Assembly (NCBI RefSeq): GCF_003336665.1
Contig: NZ_QPIJ01000016.1
Span: 1 to 64,000 of the forward strand
Source of the DNA: Vreelandella rituensis
GTDB taxonomy: Bacteria > Pseudomonadota > Gammaproteobacteria > Pseudomonadales > Halomonadaceae
DNA length: 64,000 nucleotides
Direction: 5' to 3'
In this document: piece after piece, positions 17,507 through 28,233 of the stretch
How the letters are laid out: each line of letters starts with the position of its first letter
Numbering within the stretch: the first letter of the stretch is position 1
The notes under the pieces: model-generated
What the model was told of the DNA's origin: nothing
Seen by the model: only the letters and a program-made list of their open reading frames with translations
Databases searched by the model: none
Made by a program: the position numbers and the translations under genes

Positions 17507-18412
17507 ATGCAACTCGTGATTATCAGCGGGCGCTCCGGCTCGGGAAAATCCATCGCTCTGCAAGCTCTGGAAGACCTGGATTATTACGCCATCGATAACT
17601 TACCCGCCATGTTGCTGGGTCCGCTGGTAGATGAACTGGCTCAGGAAAGTGAAAGAACCCATTTAGCGGTGAGTATCGATGCACGCAACCTGCCCTACGC
17701 ATTGGAGCGTTTTCCTAGCCTACTGATGGAATTGCGCGAACGGGGTATCGATTGCCAGGTCATTTACCTGACCACTGATGCCCGTATTCTGCTGGAGCGT
17801 TATTCAGCGACACGTCGCCGTCATCCATTGACTCGCAACAGTGACATGACGCTGGAAGAAGCCATCACCGAGGAGGAAAAGGCTCTCAGCGAGATCCGTA
17901 ATCTTTCCGACCTGATGATCGACACCTCGCGGCTATCCGTGCATGACCTGCGTCGCCGTCTCGTCGAACAGGTGGCTCATCACCAACGTGACCAACTCGC
18001 GCTCACCTTCGAGTCGTTTGGTTATAAGCGCGGGGTTCCCCTGGACGCCGATCTGGTATTTGACGTGCGCTGCCTACCCAACCCCTACTGGGACCCTCGG
18101 CTGCGTCAATCGAATGGGCGCGATGCCACTATCATCGAATTTCTTGATGACTTTCCCATCGTCCACAGCATGTACAATGATATCCATGACTGGCTGGAGC
18201 GTTGGCTGCCCGCTTATCAAAGTAGCCAACGCAGTTATGTGACGGTGGCCATCGGTTGTACCGGTGGTCAGCATCGGTCGGTTTATATGGCCGAACGCCT
18301 AGCCAGACAAATCGTGAAAAATTATGGCAATATCAGCCTGCGCCATCGTGAACTAGGGCTGCAATACACCCTCGGTGCCGAGAAAGGCCAAGTAGAATTC
18401 GCCGGTGACTAG
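17507..18412 (+). CDS. rapZ: RNase adapter RapZ (YvcJ family)
   Basis: This 301-residue nucleotide-binding protein starts with the P-loop GRSGSGKS (8-15) in MQLVIISGRSGSGKS, followed by the family block LEDLDYYAIDNLPA, and ends with VTVAIGCTGGQHRSVYMAERL in the C-terminal half. In enteric bacteria RapZ senses glucosamine-6-phosphate and delivers the sRNA GlmZ to RNase E; in this organism the RNA partner is unknown. ATG 17507 has GGAG upstream and the conserved N-terminus; a GTG at 17477 is less likely. It lies 117 bp after ptsN, with a possible -10 (TATACT, 17433). Confidence 0.96.
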   Translation: MQLVIISGRSGSGKSIALQALEDLDYYAIDNLPAMLLGPLVDELAQESERTHLAVSIDARNLPYALERFPSLLMELRERGIDCQVIYLTTDARILLERYSATRRRHPLTRNSDMTLEEAITEEEKALSEIRNLSDLMIDTSRLSVHDLRRRLVEQVAHHQRDQLALTFESFGYKRGVPLDADLVFDVRCLPNPYWDPRLRQSNGRDATIIEFLDDFPIVHSMYNDIHDWLERWLPAYQSSQRSYVTVAIGCTGGQHRSVYMAERLARQIVKNYGNISLRHRELGLQYTLGAEKGQVEFAGD

Positions 18413-18475
18413 AGTCTCCTTGAGAACTCAACCTATTAATACCGCCCAGCGCCCACGCAAGATAAAGGAAATACG

Positions 18476-18745
18476 GTGCCTCAACGCAAGCTGACGCTTA
18501 TCAACCGACGCGGTCTGCATGCTCGTGCTGCCACCAAACTGGTACAGTGCTGCCAAGACTTCAACGCACGTGTACGCGTTCAAAAAGCCAGTCAGGAAGC
18601 GGATGCGGCCAACATCATGGCTCTCTTGATGCTGGCCGCTCCTTGTGGCACCGAGCTTACAATAAACGCGGAAGGCGACGATGCCGAACAGGCACTCGAA
18701 GCGATCCAGGAACTCTTTGACGCACGCTTCGATGAAGATGCCTAG
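18476..18745 (+). CDS. ptsH: Phosphocarrier protein NPr (PtsO) of the nitrogen PTS
   Basis: This 89-residue HPr-like protein has the phosphorylated His15 in NRRGLHARAATKLV and the second conserved block NIMALLMLAAPCGTEL. It passes phosphate from PtsP (EI-Ntr) to PtsN. Its position after rapZ marks it as NPr rather than a sugar-PTS HPr; the Ser46 kinase site is not preserved in the usual form. Translation starts at GTG 18476 with AAAGGA about 6 nt upstream. Its TAG stop shares the palindrome CTAG with the stop of the convergent pmbA. Confidence 0.94.
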   Translation: MPQRKLTLINRRGLHARAATKLVQCCQDFNARVRVQKASQEADAANIMALLMLAAPCGTELTINAEGDDAEQALEAIQELFDARFDEDA

Positions 18746-20094
18746 TCACTGTCCTGATCGCCGGCCACGGTCATTTCATCGATCAACCAGCTACCGGTGT
18801 GAATACTGCCTCGCGTATCGGTGTCGTTACCGATACCTACCAAGCCACTGAACATCTGTTCGAGATTACCGGCGATGGTGAACTCTTCAATAGGATACTG
18901 GACCTTGCCATCTTCCACCCAGAAGCCGGTAGCGCCGCGAGAGTAGTCCCCGGTGACGCCATTGACCCCTTGGCCCATCAGCTCCGTCACCCATACCCCG
19001 CGCCCCATCTGTCGAAGCAAGTCTTGCGGTGCGCTCAAGGGTGCCGATATGCGTAGATTCCGAGCTCCTCCGGCATTGCCCGTGGTCTGCATCCCCAAGC
19101 GCCGAGCGCTATAGCTCGAGAGCATATAACTTTCCAGGCGCCCCTGATCGATAAAACGGTTATTGCGCGTCTGTACACCTTCGCTATCGAACGGCGAGCT
19201 GGCCATGGCGCCGACCTCCATAGGTCGTTCGCTTAATGAGAACCAGTCGGGAAACAAGGGATCTCCCAGGCGGTCACACAAGAACGACGCTTGGCGATAC
19301 AGGGCACCACCGGCCAGGGCTCCCATCAGGTTCCCTACCAGACCACCCGCCAGGCTTGGATCGAACAGTACCGGAAAGCGGCCAGTGGTGGGACGCCTTC
19401 CACCCAGACGGCGCAGCGTTCGCTCAGCTGCCTGCCGCCCAACCGCTTCGGGATCCTGTAACTGTCGTGAGTCGCGGGCCGAGGTGTAATCATAGTCACG
19501 CTGCATACCACTGCCGTCCTGGGCAATCAACATGCAGGAGAGTGAGTGACGGCTGCCTTTCTGACTCCCCAGGAATCCATGGCTATTGGCATAGACGCGC
19601 ACACCCTCCCCTGTGGAAAGTGACGCACCCTCCGAATGGGTGATGCCTTCGACACCACGACCGGCGCTTTCACAGGCAAGTGCTATTTCAATGGCTTGTT
19701 CGGTACTCAGCTCCCAAGGGTGGTGGGCGTTTAAATCGGGGAAGTCCGTGGCCATCAATGCAGCATCTGCCAAACCTGCCGCCGGGTCTTCGCCAGTGTA
19801 ACGCGCAATCGCCATGGCTTTTTCCACCGCCGCACGAATCGACGCCTGCCCGGCATCGGTAGATGAAGCACTACCTTTGTGCATACCGACATATACCGTG
19901 ACTGCGATACCTTGATCTCGGGACAGCTCGACGGTTTCGACTTCGCCCAGACGCACACTGACACCCACGCCTTGATCGACACTTGCCCCAACTTCGCAGG
20001 CATCCGCACCCAGCTGTTTAGCCAGTGCCAACGCCTCTTCGGCACGCGATTCCAGCAACTGTTGCTGGGCCGGCGCATCAAACGCTTGTGTCAT
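18742..20094 (-). CDS. pmbA: Metalloprotease subunit PmbA (TldE)
   Basis: PmbA pairs with TldD to form a peptidase that degrades unfolded or leader peptides, for example in microcin B17 maturation and CcdA turnover in E. coli. The 450-residue sequence begins TQAFDAPAQQQLLESRAEEA and has the family blocks GACEVGASVDQGVGVSVR-like at the N-terminus and TGDYSRGATGFWVEDG near the C-terminus. It lacks the HExxxH zinc motif, as expected for the non-catalytic partner. AAGGAG stands before ATG 20094. It is divergent from yjgA, 98 bp apart, and its stop overlaps that of ptsH. Confidence 0.96.
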   Translation of the reverse strand: MTQAFDAPAQQQLLESRAEEALALAKQLGADACEVGASVDQGVGVSVRLGEVETVELSRDQGIAVTVYVGMHKGSASSTDAGQASIRAAVEKAMAIARYTGEDPAAGLADAALMATDFPDLNAHHPWELSTEQAIEIALACESAGRGVEGITHSEGASLSTGEGVRVYANSHGFLGSQKGSRHSLSCMLIAQDGSGMQRDYDYTSARDSRQLQDPEAVGRQAAERTLRRLGGRRPTTGRFPVLFDPSLAGGLVGNLMGALAGGALYRQASFLCDRLGDPLFPDWFSLSERPMEVGAMASSPFDSEGVQTRNNRFIDQGRLESYMLSSYSARRLGMQTTGNAGGARNLRISAPLSAPQDLLRQMGRGVWVTELMGQGVNGVTGDYSRGATGFWVEDGKVQYPIEEFTIAGNLEQMFSGLVGIGNDTDTRGSIHTGSWLIDEMTVAGDQDSD

Positions 20095-20192
20095 ATTTTT
20101 CTCCTTCCTCAGCCGAGAATCCCCGGCAGGTGAATGCTGTCGCTTGCGGCCTGATATACTGCCGCAACCTGAATTCGTTAACGAGCCACATC

Positions 20193-20711
20193 ATGTCCAA
20201 AAAACGCCCTGACTTCATCGAAAACGATGAACAAGAACGCCCCAGCAAATCGCAGCTCAAGCGCGAAATGCACGCCCTGCAGGAATTGGGGGAAACCCTG
20301 ATTGCCATGAAACCCGCTGAGCTGGCACGGTTTCCGCTTTCCGATGACATGCTGCGTGCCATCGAGGAAACGTCACGCATTCGCTCCCATGAAGGGCGCC
20401 GGCGGCACATGCAATACGTCGGCAAACTGATCCGCAAGGAAGACCTGGTCGCGATCCAGGCGGTGTTCGACAGTGTCGATCAGGAACAACAGCAGCGTGA
20501 TCATTCCTTTCATCGCCTGGAAAAATGGCGCGACCGCCTGATCGAAGAAGACGACTCGGCAATCGATGCCTTTATAGCGGATTATCCCGACACGGATCGT
20601 CAAACGCTTCGTCAGTTGATACGCAATTCACGGCGCGAACGTGACCAGGCCAAACCACCGACCAGCGCCCGCAAGCTGTTCAAATTCCTTCGCGAAAGCG
20701 CTGCAATGTAA
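20193..20711 (+). CDS. yjgA: Ribosome-associated protein YjgA (DarP, DUF615)
   Basis: This 172-residue basic, charged, helical protein has the DUF615 signature: RPSKSQLKREMHALQELGE near the N-terminus, RRRHMQYVGKLIRKED in the middle and LRQLIRNSRRERDQ near the end. In E. coli the protein (DarP) binds late 50S precursors and aids peptidyl-transferase-centre maturation. ATG 20193 begins MSKKRPDFIENDEQER, the conserved start; the upstream opening from 20025 lies in the pmbA region. It stands between pmbA and tldD, as in Pseudomonas, and converges on tldD with a 10-bp gap. Confidence 0.95.
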   Translation: MSKKRPDFIENDEQERPSKSQLKREMHALQELGETLIAMKPAELARFPLSDDMLRAIEETSRIRSHEGRRRHMQYVGKLIRKEDLVAIQAVFDSVDQEQQQRDHSFHRLEKWRDRLIEEDDSAIDAFIADYPDTDRQTLRQLIRNSRRERDQAKPPTSARKLFKFLRESAAM

Positions 20712-20721
20712 CCACAAAGCG

Positions 20722-22173
20722 TTAAGACTGGGTGCCGCCTACGGTCAGCTCATCGAGTTTCAAGGTGGGCTGACCGACACCCACCGGTACGCCCTGCCCT
20801 TCCTTCCCGCATACGCCAATGCCGGTATCCAGCGCCATGTCGTGGCCGATCATCGAGACTCGGCCCATGGCTTCCGGGCCATTACCGATCAAGGTCGCTC
20901 CCTTGACCGGAGCGGTAATCCTGCCATCTTCGATCAGGTAGGCTTCGCTTGCGGAAAACACGAACTTGCCAGAAGTGATATCCACTTGGCCGCCACCGAA
21001 GCTGACCGCATAAATGCCGCGTTTGACACTCCGGATAATGTCCTGTGGCTCGTCCTGACCGGCCAGCATGTAGGTGTTGGTCATGCGCGGCATCGGCAGA
21101 TCGGCAAAGGACTCACGCCGGGCATTTCCCGTCGGCGCCATGCCCATGAGCCGCGCGTTCACCTTGTCCTGCATATACCCGGTGAGAATGCCGTCTTCGA
21201 TCAAGGGGGTGTACTGGCCGGGCGTGCCTTCGTCATCCATGCTCAGCGATCCACGGCGACCGTCGAGTGTGGCATCATCCACCACGGTCACGCCCTTGGC
21301 AGCCACGCGTTGGCCCATGCGCCCGGAAAATGCAGAACTACCCTTGCGATTGAAATCCCCTTCCAGGCCATGGCCGACGGCTTCATGCAGCAGAATACCC
21401 GGCCAGCCGGGACCCAGCACTACCGGCATCTGTCCCGCCGGGGCGGCCACGGCCTCAAGGTTGACCAGCGCCTGACGCACCGCTTCCCGGGCATAGGTTT
21501 CAGCCACGTTGTCGTCGCGCAAACGGGCCATCGAAAAACGGCCGCCGCCTCCGGCACTGCCCCGCTCACGGCGGCCATCCTTGACCGCGATCACACTGAC
21601 GTTGAAACGCACCAAGGGACGAATGTCCGCGCCCAGGGTGCCGTCGCTGGCACGCACCAGAACGACTTCATAGGTTCCCGAAAGCGAAGCGCTGACCTGG
21701 CTGATGCTGGGGTCGGCGCTGCGCGCAACGCGATCCGCCAGCTTGAGCATGGCCACTTTGTCTTCGGCGGTCAGGCCGGCGAGAGGATCAAGGCCGGTAT
21801 AGCGTGACGTGGCTGTTGAGGTGACCACAGCCTGGCCAGGTAGCCGCTGCCCGCTACGCACGATACCCGCCGCGGTACGCCCGGTGTCCGCCAAGGCATC
21901 GGCGGTAATTTGATTCGAGTAGGCAAAACCGGTTTTTTCACCGGCCAGAGCACGCACGCCCACCCCGCCATCGATGCTGTAACTGGCTTCTTTTACCTCA
22001 CCGTCTTCGAGTACCCAGCCTTCCTGCCAGGTGCGCTGAAAGTATAGATCGGCATAATCCACCCCTGCCCCCAATGCATGCGAGAGACCCGTCTCCAGTG
22101 CGTCGAGATCCAAGCCCCCCGGGGTTAACAAGGTGGTGACGGCTGTGTCCAACATGGCTTTGTCTGGGGTCAT
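20722..22173 (-). CDS. tldD: Metalloprotease TldD
   Basis: TldD is the catalytic partner of PmbA. The 483-residue protein carries the zinc motif [11 protein letters not shown] (in [20 protein letters not shown]), followed by the family block [20 protein letters not shown] and a C-terminal [23 protein letters not shown] 22173 overlaps the yhdP stop by four bases (ATGA) and has GGAAGG upstream; the open frame to 22209 has no support. It is the last gene of the mreBCD-maf-rng-yhdP-tldD series. Proteolytic activity is expected only in complex with PmbA, whose gene is 20 kb-scale conserved nearby in related genomes and lies 627 bp away here. Confidence 0.97.
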   Translation of the reverse strand: MTPDKAMLDTAVTTLLTPGGLDLDALETGLSHALGAGVDYADLYFQRTWQEGWVLEDGEVKEASYSIDGGVGVRALAGEKTGFAYSNQITADALADTGRTAAGIVRSGQRLPGQAVVTSTATSRYTGLDPLAGLTAEDKVAMLKLADRVARSADPSISQVSASLSGTYEVVLVRASDGTLGADIRPLVRFNVSVIAVKDGRRERGSAGGGGRFSMARLRDDNVAETYAREAVRQALVNLEAVAAPAGQMPVVLGPGWPGILLHEAVGHGLEGDFNRKGSSAFSGRMGQRVAAKGVTVVDDATLDGRRGSLSMDDEGTPGQYTPLIEDGILTGYMQDKVNARLMGMAPTGNARRESFADLPMPRMTNTYMLAGQDEPQDIIRSVKRGIYAVSFGGGQVDITSGKFVFSASEAYLIEDGRITAPVKGATLIGNGPEAMGRVSMIGHDMALDTGIGVCGKEGQGVPVGVGQPTLKLDELTVGGTQS

Positions 22174-25100
22174 TGAGTACCTTCCAAAGTGATTTGCGGC
22201 GCTGCCCAAGGGCCACGCACGCGGTAATAGATAGTTGTCGCCCGGTTGATAGCGTCACCAAATAACTGGTGAGCGATAAAGAAAGCGCCTCCCGCCAGCG
22301 GCCCGCCAGCGATAAGCGCTGCAAGCGGCATGCTTTGACTGATGGGCAGTCTGACGCCCAGGCGTTGGTCGAGTTCCCGGCGTACAAGATCGACGGTACC
22401 CGTTACGCTGTAGGTGGTGGCCGGCGTATCGATTTCCAGCATCTCCCGAGTGGTCAATTCGCCATCGGCAATATCGACGCTGCCGTGCACACGGTTGAAA
22501 ACGGTTCCCTGACCGATGACATCGGAGAAGTCCAGGCGTAAACGACGCACCAGATTATCGAAATTCAACAAGCCGATAAGTTCAACAGGCGTCGATTCGA
22601 TATTGAGAAACCGCCCGTCATGCAGCTCGATGGACAATTCGCCTTCAGATCGGCTGAGTTCCAATTCCCATGGGGCGCCCGGCCAGCTCAGCCGGGTTGC
22701 CAGGTCGGTCCGCTGGCTGTGCATGACATTGGGTTGCGCCAGCCGCGCCAAGGCGGTACCGATATCCCCGCCTTGCAGGGTGAGGTCCATGTGGGTACGA
22801 CTCCGGGTGGCATCGCCTTCCCAGCGTAACTCGCCACGTGCCGATATCTGACCCAACGTTAGGCCTACCGGAGCCAGAGTGAACTGATTGCCACGCGTTT
22901 TCCAGTAGGCGGTCAATGGCCCGAAGCGCTTTTGCTCATACAAGACTTCCGCCACCCTTAATCGCCCATCGGGGAGCGCCTCAAGCCAGGGGGGAATCCC
23001 GCTAAGTTCAGCGGATGCAGGGGTTTCGGTTTCGATTTCGTTCATCCAGGCGCGGGGCTGTGCTTGCTCGTCGCCAGTGGATGTAGCCGAAACGGGTTCG
23101 CCCGAGCCCGTCCGGCCGGTGAACTGATCGGACAAGACCATCAAGTCATCCAACATCAGGCGGCCTACGCTGATATCCAGGGGGATCTCTGCCTGAGGGC
23201 GATAGTGCACACTACCCGCCACCAAGCTGCCACTCAGGTTGAGTTCCATCCCCGCCGGGCTCATCCGGCCATCAGCTTCCATCGACCCGAGACATTGATC
23301 CTGGTACGTCAGACAAGGCGTCTGTACTGCTACTTGCCAGTCGCTGCGTTGAGTATTTTCGCGTTCGTTTTCTACCGACACATCCTCTGTAAAGAGTTCG
23401 GCCAGGCTAAGCCAGTCAAGCGGCTCCAGGCGGGGCACATCGGCTTTCACCGTCCAGCCGGGTCGAATGGGCCAATCGGAGGACAGTGGTGTTGCATCAC
23501 CCAACCAAAGTGCCCCAGCCAATCCCTCGTCAAGAAACTGGCCACGAAAATCCACGACATTGGCCAACTCACTTTGTATGGCTCCATTCTCGATATCAAT
23601 CCTCATCGACCATGGCCAGGCGGCTTCAGCGGGCTTTTGCAACGGAGCGGGAAACGTCAATTCCAGGCCTTGCAGGGTGCTATTCAGCTGTAACTGCAGG
23701 CTGGGTTCCAGCTCAAGTCGCCCCTGCCAAGCGGTCCGCCCCTGCGCCAAGGCCTGGGTTTTCTCAGAGGGCACCCCTGCCCAGCGTAGCAGAGCTCCCG
23801 CTTCGGACTCACCTACCAAGCTCAGATGATCTTCATGGGTGTCGACAGTCGCCGAGACATCGCCTTCCCAGAGACGCCCCGCCACTTGCCCGGCAAGCCC
23901 ACCGTCCGGCCCTTGCTGAGTCCAGCTGAGCATCCCGTCGACCTGATCGATATTCAATGACAAGGGCTGATAAGTCAGCCGTGACAATTGGGGATGGGTA
24001 TTGATCTCGAGCTGCAGGGCCTCGGGTGCTTCAAGAGAGGTATTCAAGGCGATGTCGGCATTGATACGCCCTTCTCCCCGCCAATCATCCAATGCCTGCA
24101 TGCCTTCCAGAGGGGTGGCTTGTAGAAAAGCCCTGGTTTGCTCAACCGAAGCTTCAGCCTTGCCGTCGACCCTCAGTTGGTTATCTTCCAGAAGCACCGC
24201 GCCGGAGGTAGCCTTGACGCCATGGCTGTGGGCATTGTCGATGGCGGCCTGCAGACGCTGATTGCTCAATTGCAGACGCCCCTCGATACCTTCCAGCATC
24301 GGCCAGTCGGGAGCGATGGGTAAGTAGCCATCGACAATATCCAGCGCCAGTTCCAGCTCCCTGTCGTCTATTTCAACGCCTTCGAATAAAGGCTGGCTCA
24401 AAGAAAACGTTCCTTCTCTTACCACGCCGCCCATGTCGCCGAGCAACCATTCACTCAAGTCTTCTCCCAGAACTCCCATGGGTAGCCATTGAGCCAGGGG
24501 GCGCTTTACCGCATCAACGTCGCGAAAGGCAATATCCAGGCCGAAGTGACCGCGCGGCTTTCCAGTGACCAGGCCGAATCCGCCCTCGACATGGGCACCT
24601 TCCCAATCAACCAGCAGGTTCCTGCCACTGATCAGGCTATCGGGGCCATCGTAGACCCACTGCACTTCTCCCTGCGCATGATTCAATGCCATGGGCGCCG
24701 AAAAGATGCTGGGGAAATACAGGGTACTGGCCCCGGCACTATTGAATAAGACTCTACCGCGCAGATCCCGGGCTTCGACCCAGGCGTCGAGGGGGCCACC
24801 GCCAGGCACATGCCCCCAAGGGGATGCTTCAAGGCCGCTGATAGCCGCCGTGGCTTCCCACTGGTCATGGCGATGCCCCAGACTCAGCCCGCTCACCTGG
24901 CCTCGCGGCGCCAGAGTCGCCACTACCCGTGACAAGGCTTCAGGCAGCGGAACGTGCTCACGCCAGGCCGCCAAAGAAGCCAGTTCAAACTCACTGGTAC
25001 GGACTTCCCAGCCATCCGGGTCATGGATCAGGTACCAATGATGCGGCAATGCTGGGCCGACATCGCCCGACGCTGTCGGCTGCGTCCTGTCAACCGTGTC

Positions 25101-26075
25101 GGCGTCGCCTTCCAGCCAAGCTTCACCGCCGTCGCCTCGCCGCAGCCATTGGCCTTGAGCATGAATATCACGCAGCACGGTCTCTTGGGTCTGATGACGC
25201 AAGGCCAGGTGAGAAATGTCGAGATCGATGCGGGCATCGGCAAGCGCACCTGCTTGCCAGCGGCCCCAGAGGCGCGCCTCGCCGCTGGCGTGCTGCAATT
25301 GCGGGCTTCGTGCGGGTAATAACAACTGCGCCAGGGTGCGCAAGTTATCCAGTTGCATATCCAGTTGCAGGGCTGCGGAGAAATCGCGGAAACCGTGTTG
25401 GCCCGGCTGTACTTCCACTTGCATCTGTACCGCAGGCCAATTTTCGACGACTTGTCCCGGCGCATCCTGCCGAGCGACTTCCAAGCTACCTTCCAGGCGA
25501 GTACGGCGAGAATCCCCACTCATCAGCAACTCAGGGGCCAGCAAGGTGACCGTTCGTTGGCGGCCGTGCAGCACGATACTGGTTTCCTGCACCCATAGAC
25601 GCTGGCGCAGGATCAGTGCAGCCCAGGCGTCGAGTACTTCCAGGTCAAGCTCGTACTCGAGCGGCAGCTCGGTAGTGCCGGGCCAGTACCAGCGGGCACC
25701 TGCGTCTTGCTGATAAAGATGCACTGCCAGACCGTTTATGCGGGCATCGCTGAAGACCGGGGCCATGGCACCCAGTGTGGCGAACGTATCCAGCTGCAGT
25801 CTTGCCTGCTCCAGCGCCAGCAATGTTTCACCTTCCGAGGTAGTGACATGCACCCCGGAAAACCGCATGAGCGGATCATTGCGGGCCAGTTGCAAGGAAA
25901 GATGCTCAATCTCTACAGAAGCGCCGATGCGGGCTTCCAGCAAGGCCTCGATGTGGGGTATCAAGGCATCCGCTTGGCTCATGAGCAGGCGTAAAACCAC
26001 TAGCAGTACCGCAAGCCCTCCCAATACAACGGCCAGCAGCCCCAACCCCCAACGCACCAGCGAACGCCTCATCAT
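22170..26075 (-). CDS. yhdP: AsmA-like envelope lipid-transport protein YhdP
   Basis: This 1301-residue protein has one N-terminal membrane helix ([20 protein letters not shown]) and a very long periplasmic part of repeating beta-strands, with the DUF3971/AsmA-like C-terminal block [20 protein letters not shown] and [15 protein letters not shown] ending ([20 protein letters not shown]). In E. coli YhdP, together with TamB and YdbH, moves phospholipids to the outer membrane. Length matches E. coli YhdP (1266). It begins 3 bp after rng and overlaps tldD by four bases. The combination with mla and lpt genes in this window covers both directions of lipid traffic to the outer membrane. Confidence 0.94.
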   Translation of the reverse strand: MMRRSLVRWGLGLLAVVLGGLAVLLVVLRLLMSQADALIPHIEALLEARIGASVEIEHLSLQLARNDPLMRFSGVHVTTSEGETLLALEQARLQLDTFATLGAMAPVFSDARINGLAVHLYQQDAGARWYWPGTTELPLEYELDLEVLDAWAALILRQRLWVQETSIVLHGRQRTVTLLAPELLMSGDSRRTRLEGSLEVARQDAPGQVVENWPAVQMQVEVQPGQHGFRDFSAALQLDMQLDNLRTLAQLLLPARSPQLQHASGEARLWGRWQAGALADARIDLDISHLALRHQTQETVLRDIHAQGQWLRRGDGGEAWLEGDADTVDRTQPTASGDVGPALPHHWYLIHDPDGWEVRTSEFELASLAAWREHVPLPEALSRVVATLAPRGQVSGLSLGHRHDQWEATAAISGLEASPWGHVPGGGPLDAWVEARDLRGRVLFNSAGASTLYFPSIFSAPMALNHAQGEVQWVYDGPDSLISGRNLLVDWEGAHVEGGFGLVTGKPRGHFGLDIAFRDVDAVKRPLAQWLPMGVLGEDLSEWLLGDMGGVVREGTFSLSQPLFEGVEIDDRELELALDIVDGYLPIAPDWPMLEGIEGRLQLSNQRLQAAIDNAHSHGVKATSGAVLLEDNQLRVDGKAEASVEQTRAFLQATPLEGMQALDDWRGEGRINADIALNTSLEAPEALQLEINTHPQLSRLTYQPLSLNIDQVDGMLSWTQQGPDGGLAGQVAGRLWEGDVSATVDTHEDHLSLVGESEAGALLRWAGVPSEKTQALAQGRTAWQGRLELEPSLQLQLNSTLQGLELTFPAPLQKPAEAAWPWSMRIDIENGAIQSELANVVDFRGQFLDEGLAGALWLGDATPLSSDWPIRPGWTVKADVPRLEPLDWLSLAELFTEDVSVENERENTQRSDWQVAVQTPCLTYQDQCLGSMEADGRMSPAGMELNLSGSLVAGSVHYRPQAEIPLDISVGRLMLDDLMVLSDQFTGRTGSGEPVSATSTGDEQAQPRAWMNEIETETPASAELSGIPPWLEALPDGRLRVAEVLYEQKRFGPLTAYWKTRGNQFTLAPVGLTLGQISARGELRWEGDATRSRTHMDLTLQGGDIGTALARLAQPNVMHSQRTDLATRLSWPGAPWELELSRSEGELSIELHDGRFLNIESTPVELIGLLNFDNLVRRLRLDFSDVIGQGTVFNRVHGSVDIADGELTTREMLEIDTPATTYSVTGTVDLVRRELDQRLGVRLPISQSMPLAALIAGGPLAGGAFFIAHQLFGDAINRATTIYYRVRGPWAAPQITLEGTQ

Positions 26076-26078
26076 GGA

Positions 26079-27542
26079 TTACATCAGCACGATGTCGTAC
26101 TGCTCCTGGGAATAATGCAGCTCCACTTGAAATCGAATGGTCTTGCCAATGAAGACTTCAAGATCGGCCACTGCCGCTGACTCTTCGTCCAGAAGCCGAT
26201 CGACCACCGCCTGGGATGCCAGCACCATGTAGGTATCCGCATTATAGGCGCGTTCTTCACGCAGGATTTCCCGGAAGATTTCATAACAGACGGTTTCCGG
26301 CGTTTTCAAGGTGCCACGACCGGCACAGGTGGGGCACGCCTCGCACAAGGTCTGCTCCAGGCTTTCGCGGGTACGCTTGCGCGTCAGCTGCACCAGGCCC
26401 AGCTCGGTGACCCCAGTGCATTTGGTCTTGGCGTGGTCGCGCTCCAATGCTTTCTCAAGCACCCGCAGCACTTGGCGCTGGTGCTCGGTATCCTCCATAT
26501 CGATGAAATCGATGATGATGATCCCTCCCAGGTTACGCAAGCGCAACTGGCGAGCAATGGAGTTGGCCGCTTCCAGGTTGGTCTTGAAGATCGTCTCTTC
26601 CAGATTGCGATGCCCGACATAGCCGCCGGTATTGACGTCTATGGTGGTCATGGCCTCGGTAGGATCTATCACCAGATAGCCGCCCGACTTGAGCTGTACC
26701 TTACGTCCCAGGGCTTTCTGTATTTCGTCTTCCACACTGTAGAGATCGAAAATCGGTCGTTCCCCGGGGTAATACTCGATGCGCTCCACGGCGGTGGGCA
26801 TGAATTCCTCGGCGAACTCCACCAGCTTGGCAAAATTTTCCCGGGAATCGATACGCACCTTCTCGATTTCATCACGCATGACGTCGCGCAGGGTACGCAT
26901 GAACAGTGGAAGGTCGTCATAAATGACTGCGGCGGGAGTGGCGGTAATCTTGCGCTCACTTATCTTGCGCCAAAGCCGCAGCAGGAAATACATGTCGCTG
27001 GCCAGCTCCGTCAGGCTTACCCCTTCGGCAGCGGTGCGCACAATGAAGCCACCGTGGACCTCCAGCGTTTGCTCGGCGACACTGCCGATCAGCAATTCCC
27101 GAAGTCGTTCGCGCTCGGTTTCATCCTCAATGCGTTGCGACACGCCGTGGTTGGCCGAATCCGGCATGTAAACAAGGTAACGCGAAGGAATCGAGAGATG
27201 CGTGGTCAGTCGAGCGCCCTTGGAGCCAATCGGGTCCTTGGTGACCTGCACCACCAATGCCTGGCCTTCGTGGAGCAGCTGACCAATGGTCAACTGTTCA
27301 TCGGGAGGCGTGCCCGAAGGCATGACTTCATGGGCATGGATGAAAGCGGCACGATCCAGACCGATATCGATAAACGCTGCTTGCATACCCGGCAGCACGC
27401 GCACCACCTTGCCCTTGTAGATATTTCCGACAATGCCGCGACGTCGTGAACGCTCGATCAACGCTTCTTGCAATACGCCATTTTCGACGACCGCGACCCG
27501 GGTTTCCATTGGCGTCAGGTTGATGAGGACTTCGCCGCTCAT
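26079..27542 (-). CDS. rng: Ribonuclease G
   Basis: RNase G is the short RNase E paralogue that matures 16S rRNA 5' ends and degrades some mRNAs. The 487-residue protein begins MSGEVLINLTPMETRVAVVE, contains an S1 domain (about 37-125, with GNIYKGKVVRVLPGMQAAF), the metal-binding DNase-I-like region (IIIDFIDME) and the zinc-link cysteines in EACPTCAGRGTLK. It lacks the long RNase E C-terminal scaffold. It follows maf by 58 bp and precedes yhdP by 3 bp, as in E. coli yhdE-rng-yhdP. Confidence 0.97.
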   Translation of the reverse strand: MSGEVLINLTPMETRVAVVENGVLQEALIERSRRRGIVGNIYKGKVVRVLPGMQAAFIDIGLDRAAFIHAHEVMPSGTPPDEQLTIGQLLHEGQALVVQVTKDPIGSKGARLTTHLSIPSRYLVYMPDSANHGVSQRIEDETERERLRELLIGSVAEQTLEVHGGFIVRTAAEGVSLTELASDMYFLLRLWRKISERKITATPAAVIYDDLPLFMRTLRDVMRDEIEKVRIDSRENFAKLVEFAEEFMPTAVERIEYYPGERPIFDLYSVEDEIQKALGRKVQLKSGGYLVIDPTEAMTTIDVNTGGYVGHRNLEETIFKTNLEAANSIARQLRLRNLGGIIIIDFIDMEDTEHQRQVLRVLEKALERDHAKTKCTGVTELGLVQLTRKRTRESLEQTLCEACPTCAGRGTLKTPETVCYEIFREILREERAYNADTYMVLASQAVVDRLLDEESAAVADLEVFIGKTIRFQVELHYSQEQYDIVLM

Positions 27543-27600
27543 GCAAAATTCCTTGTAGGTTCGATTTCACTTCTGGGTTCGGTTAATTTACAGGGCTGCG

Positions 27601-28218
27601 TCAATATGGCAAACCTGCATCATGCTCCCATACGCCGTCCCATAGCGGCACACCCTGGCGGCTTAAAAGCTCGGCGGTTTCGTAAAGCGGCAAACCAACC
27701 ACTGCGGAGTGACTGCCGGCGATACGCTCGACAAAAATCGCCGCCTTGCCCTGAATCGCATAACCACCGGCTTTATCTTGTGGCTCGCCAGTACGCCAAT
27801 AGGCTGCAATTTCAGCCTCACTCAAACAGCGCATCATCACTTGAGTCGTGACACAGGCGGTTAGCATTCCGAGTGGGCCATGGACCACCACGGCCGTCAC
27901 TACTTCATGGCTACGCCCGGAAAGTGAACGCAGCATGGCAGCCGCATGGTCGGCATTCTGCGGTTTACCCAACACACGGTCTTCAAGTATCACGGCAGTA
28001 TCCGAACCCAGAACCGGCAGGTCAGTGCTTGGGATGGCCGCCACTGCCTTGGCCTTTGCCAAGCGGGTCACATAGTCAACGCCGCCTTCACCTGGCAGCG
28101 GGGTCTCATCGACATCGCAGGCGATGACGTCCGCCATCACTCCGATGGAGGCCAATAGCGCTTTGCGCCGCGGTGATGCCGATGCCAAGCATAACACCGG
28201 GAGTTGAGGATGCGGCAT
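27601..28218 (-). CDS. maf: Maf-family nucleoside triphosphate pyrophosphatase (YhdE type)
   Basis: This 205-residue Maf protein has the N-terminal signature LASASPRRKALL, the Asp/Glu pair in CDVDETPLPGEG, the catalytic region LGSDTAVILEDRVLGKP and the C-terminal VVGLPLYETAELL. YhdE-group enzymes hydrolyse dTTP and UTP (and modified pyrimidines) to monophosphates. The location between rng and mreD matches E. coli yhdE, which favours the dTTPase/UTPase subtype over YceF. GGAG precedes ATG 28218. It lies 15 bp after mreD. Confidence 0.94.
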   Translation of the reverse strand: MPHPQLPVLCLASASPRRKALLASIGVMADVIACDVDETPLPGEGGVDYVTRLAKAKAVAAIPSTDLPVLGSDTAVILEDRVLGKPQNADHAAAMLRSLSGRSHEVVTAVVVHGPLGMLTACVTTQVMMRCLSEAEIAAYWRTGEPQDKAGGYAIQGKAAIFVERIAGSHSAVVGLPLYETAELLSRQGVPLWDGVWEHDAGLPY

Positions 28219-28233
28219 GTCAGCTCCTGGTTC

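Noticed and set aside
20641..21807. A 388-codon open frame antisense to tldD
   Set aside because: Composition-driven shadow of a GC-rich gene; no ribosome site, no family motifs, and full overlap with the well-supported tldD.
22170..26075. YhdP as a horizontally acquired giant adhesin
   Set aside because: AsmA-like architecture, typical length, and conserved placement between rng and tldD identify it as core YhdP.
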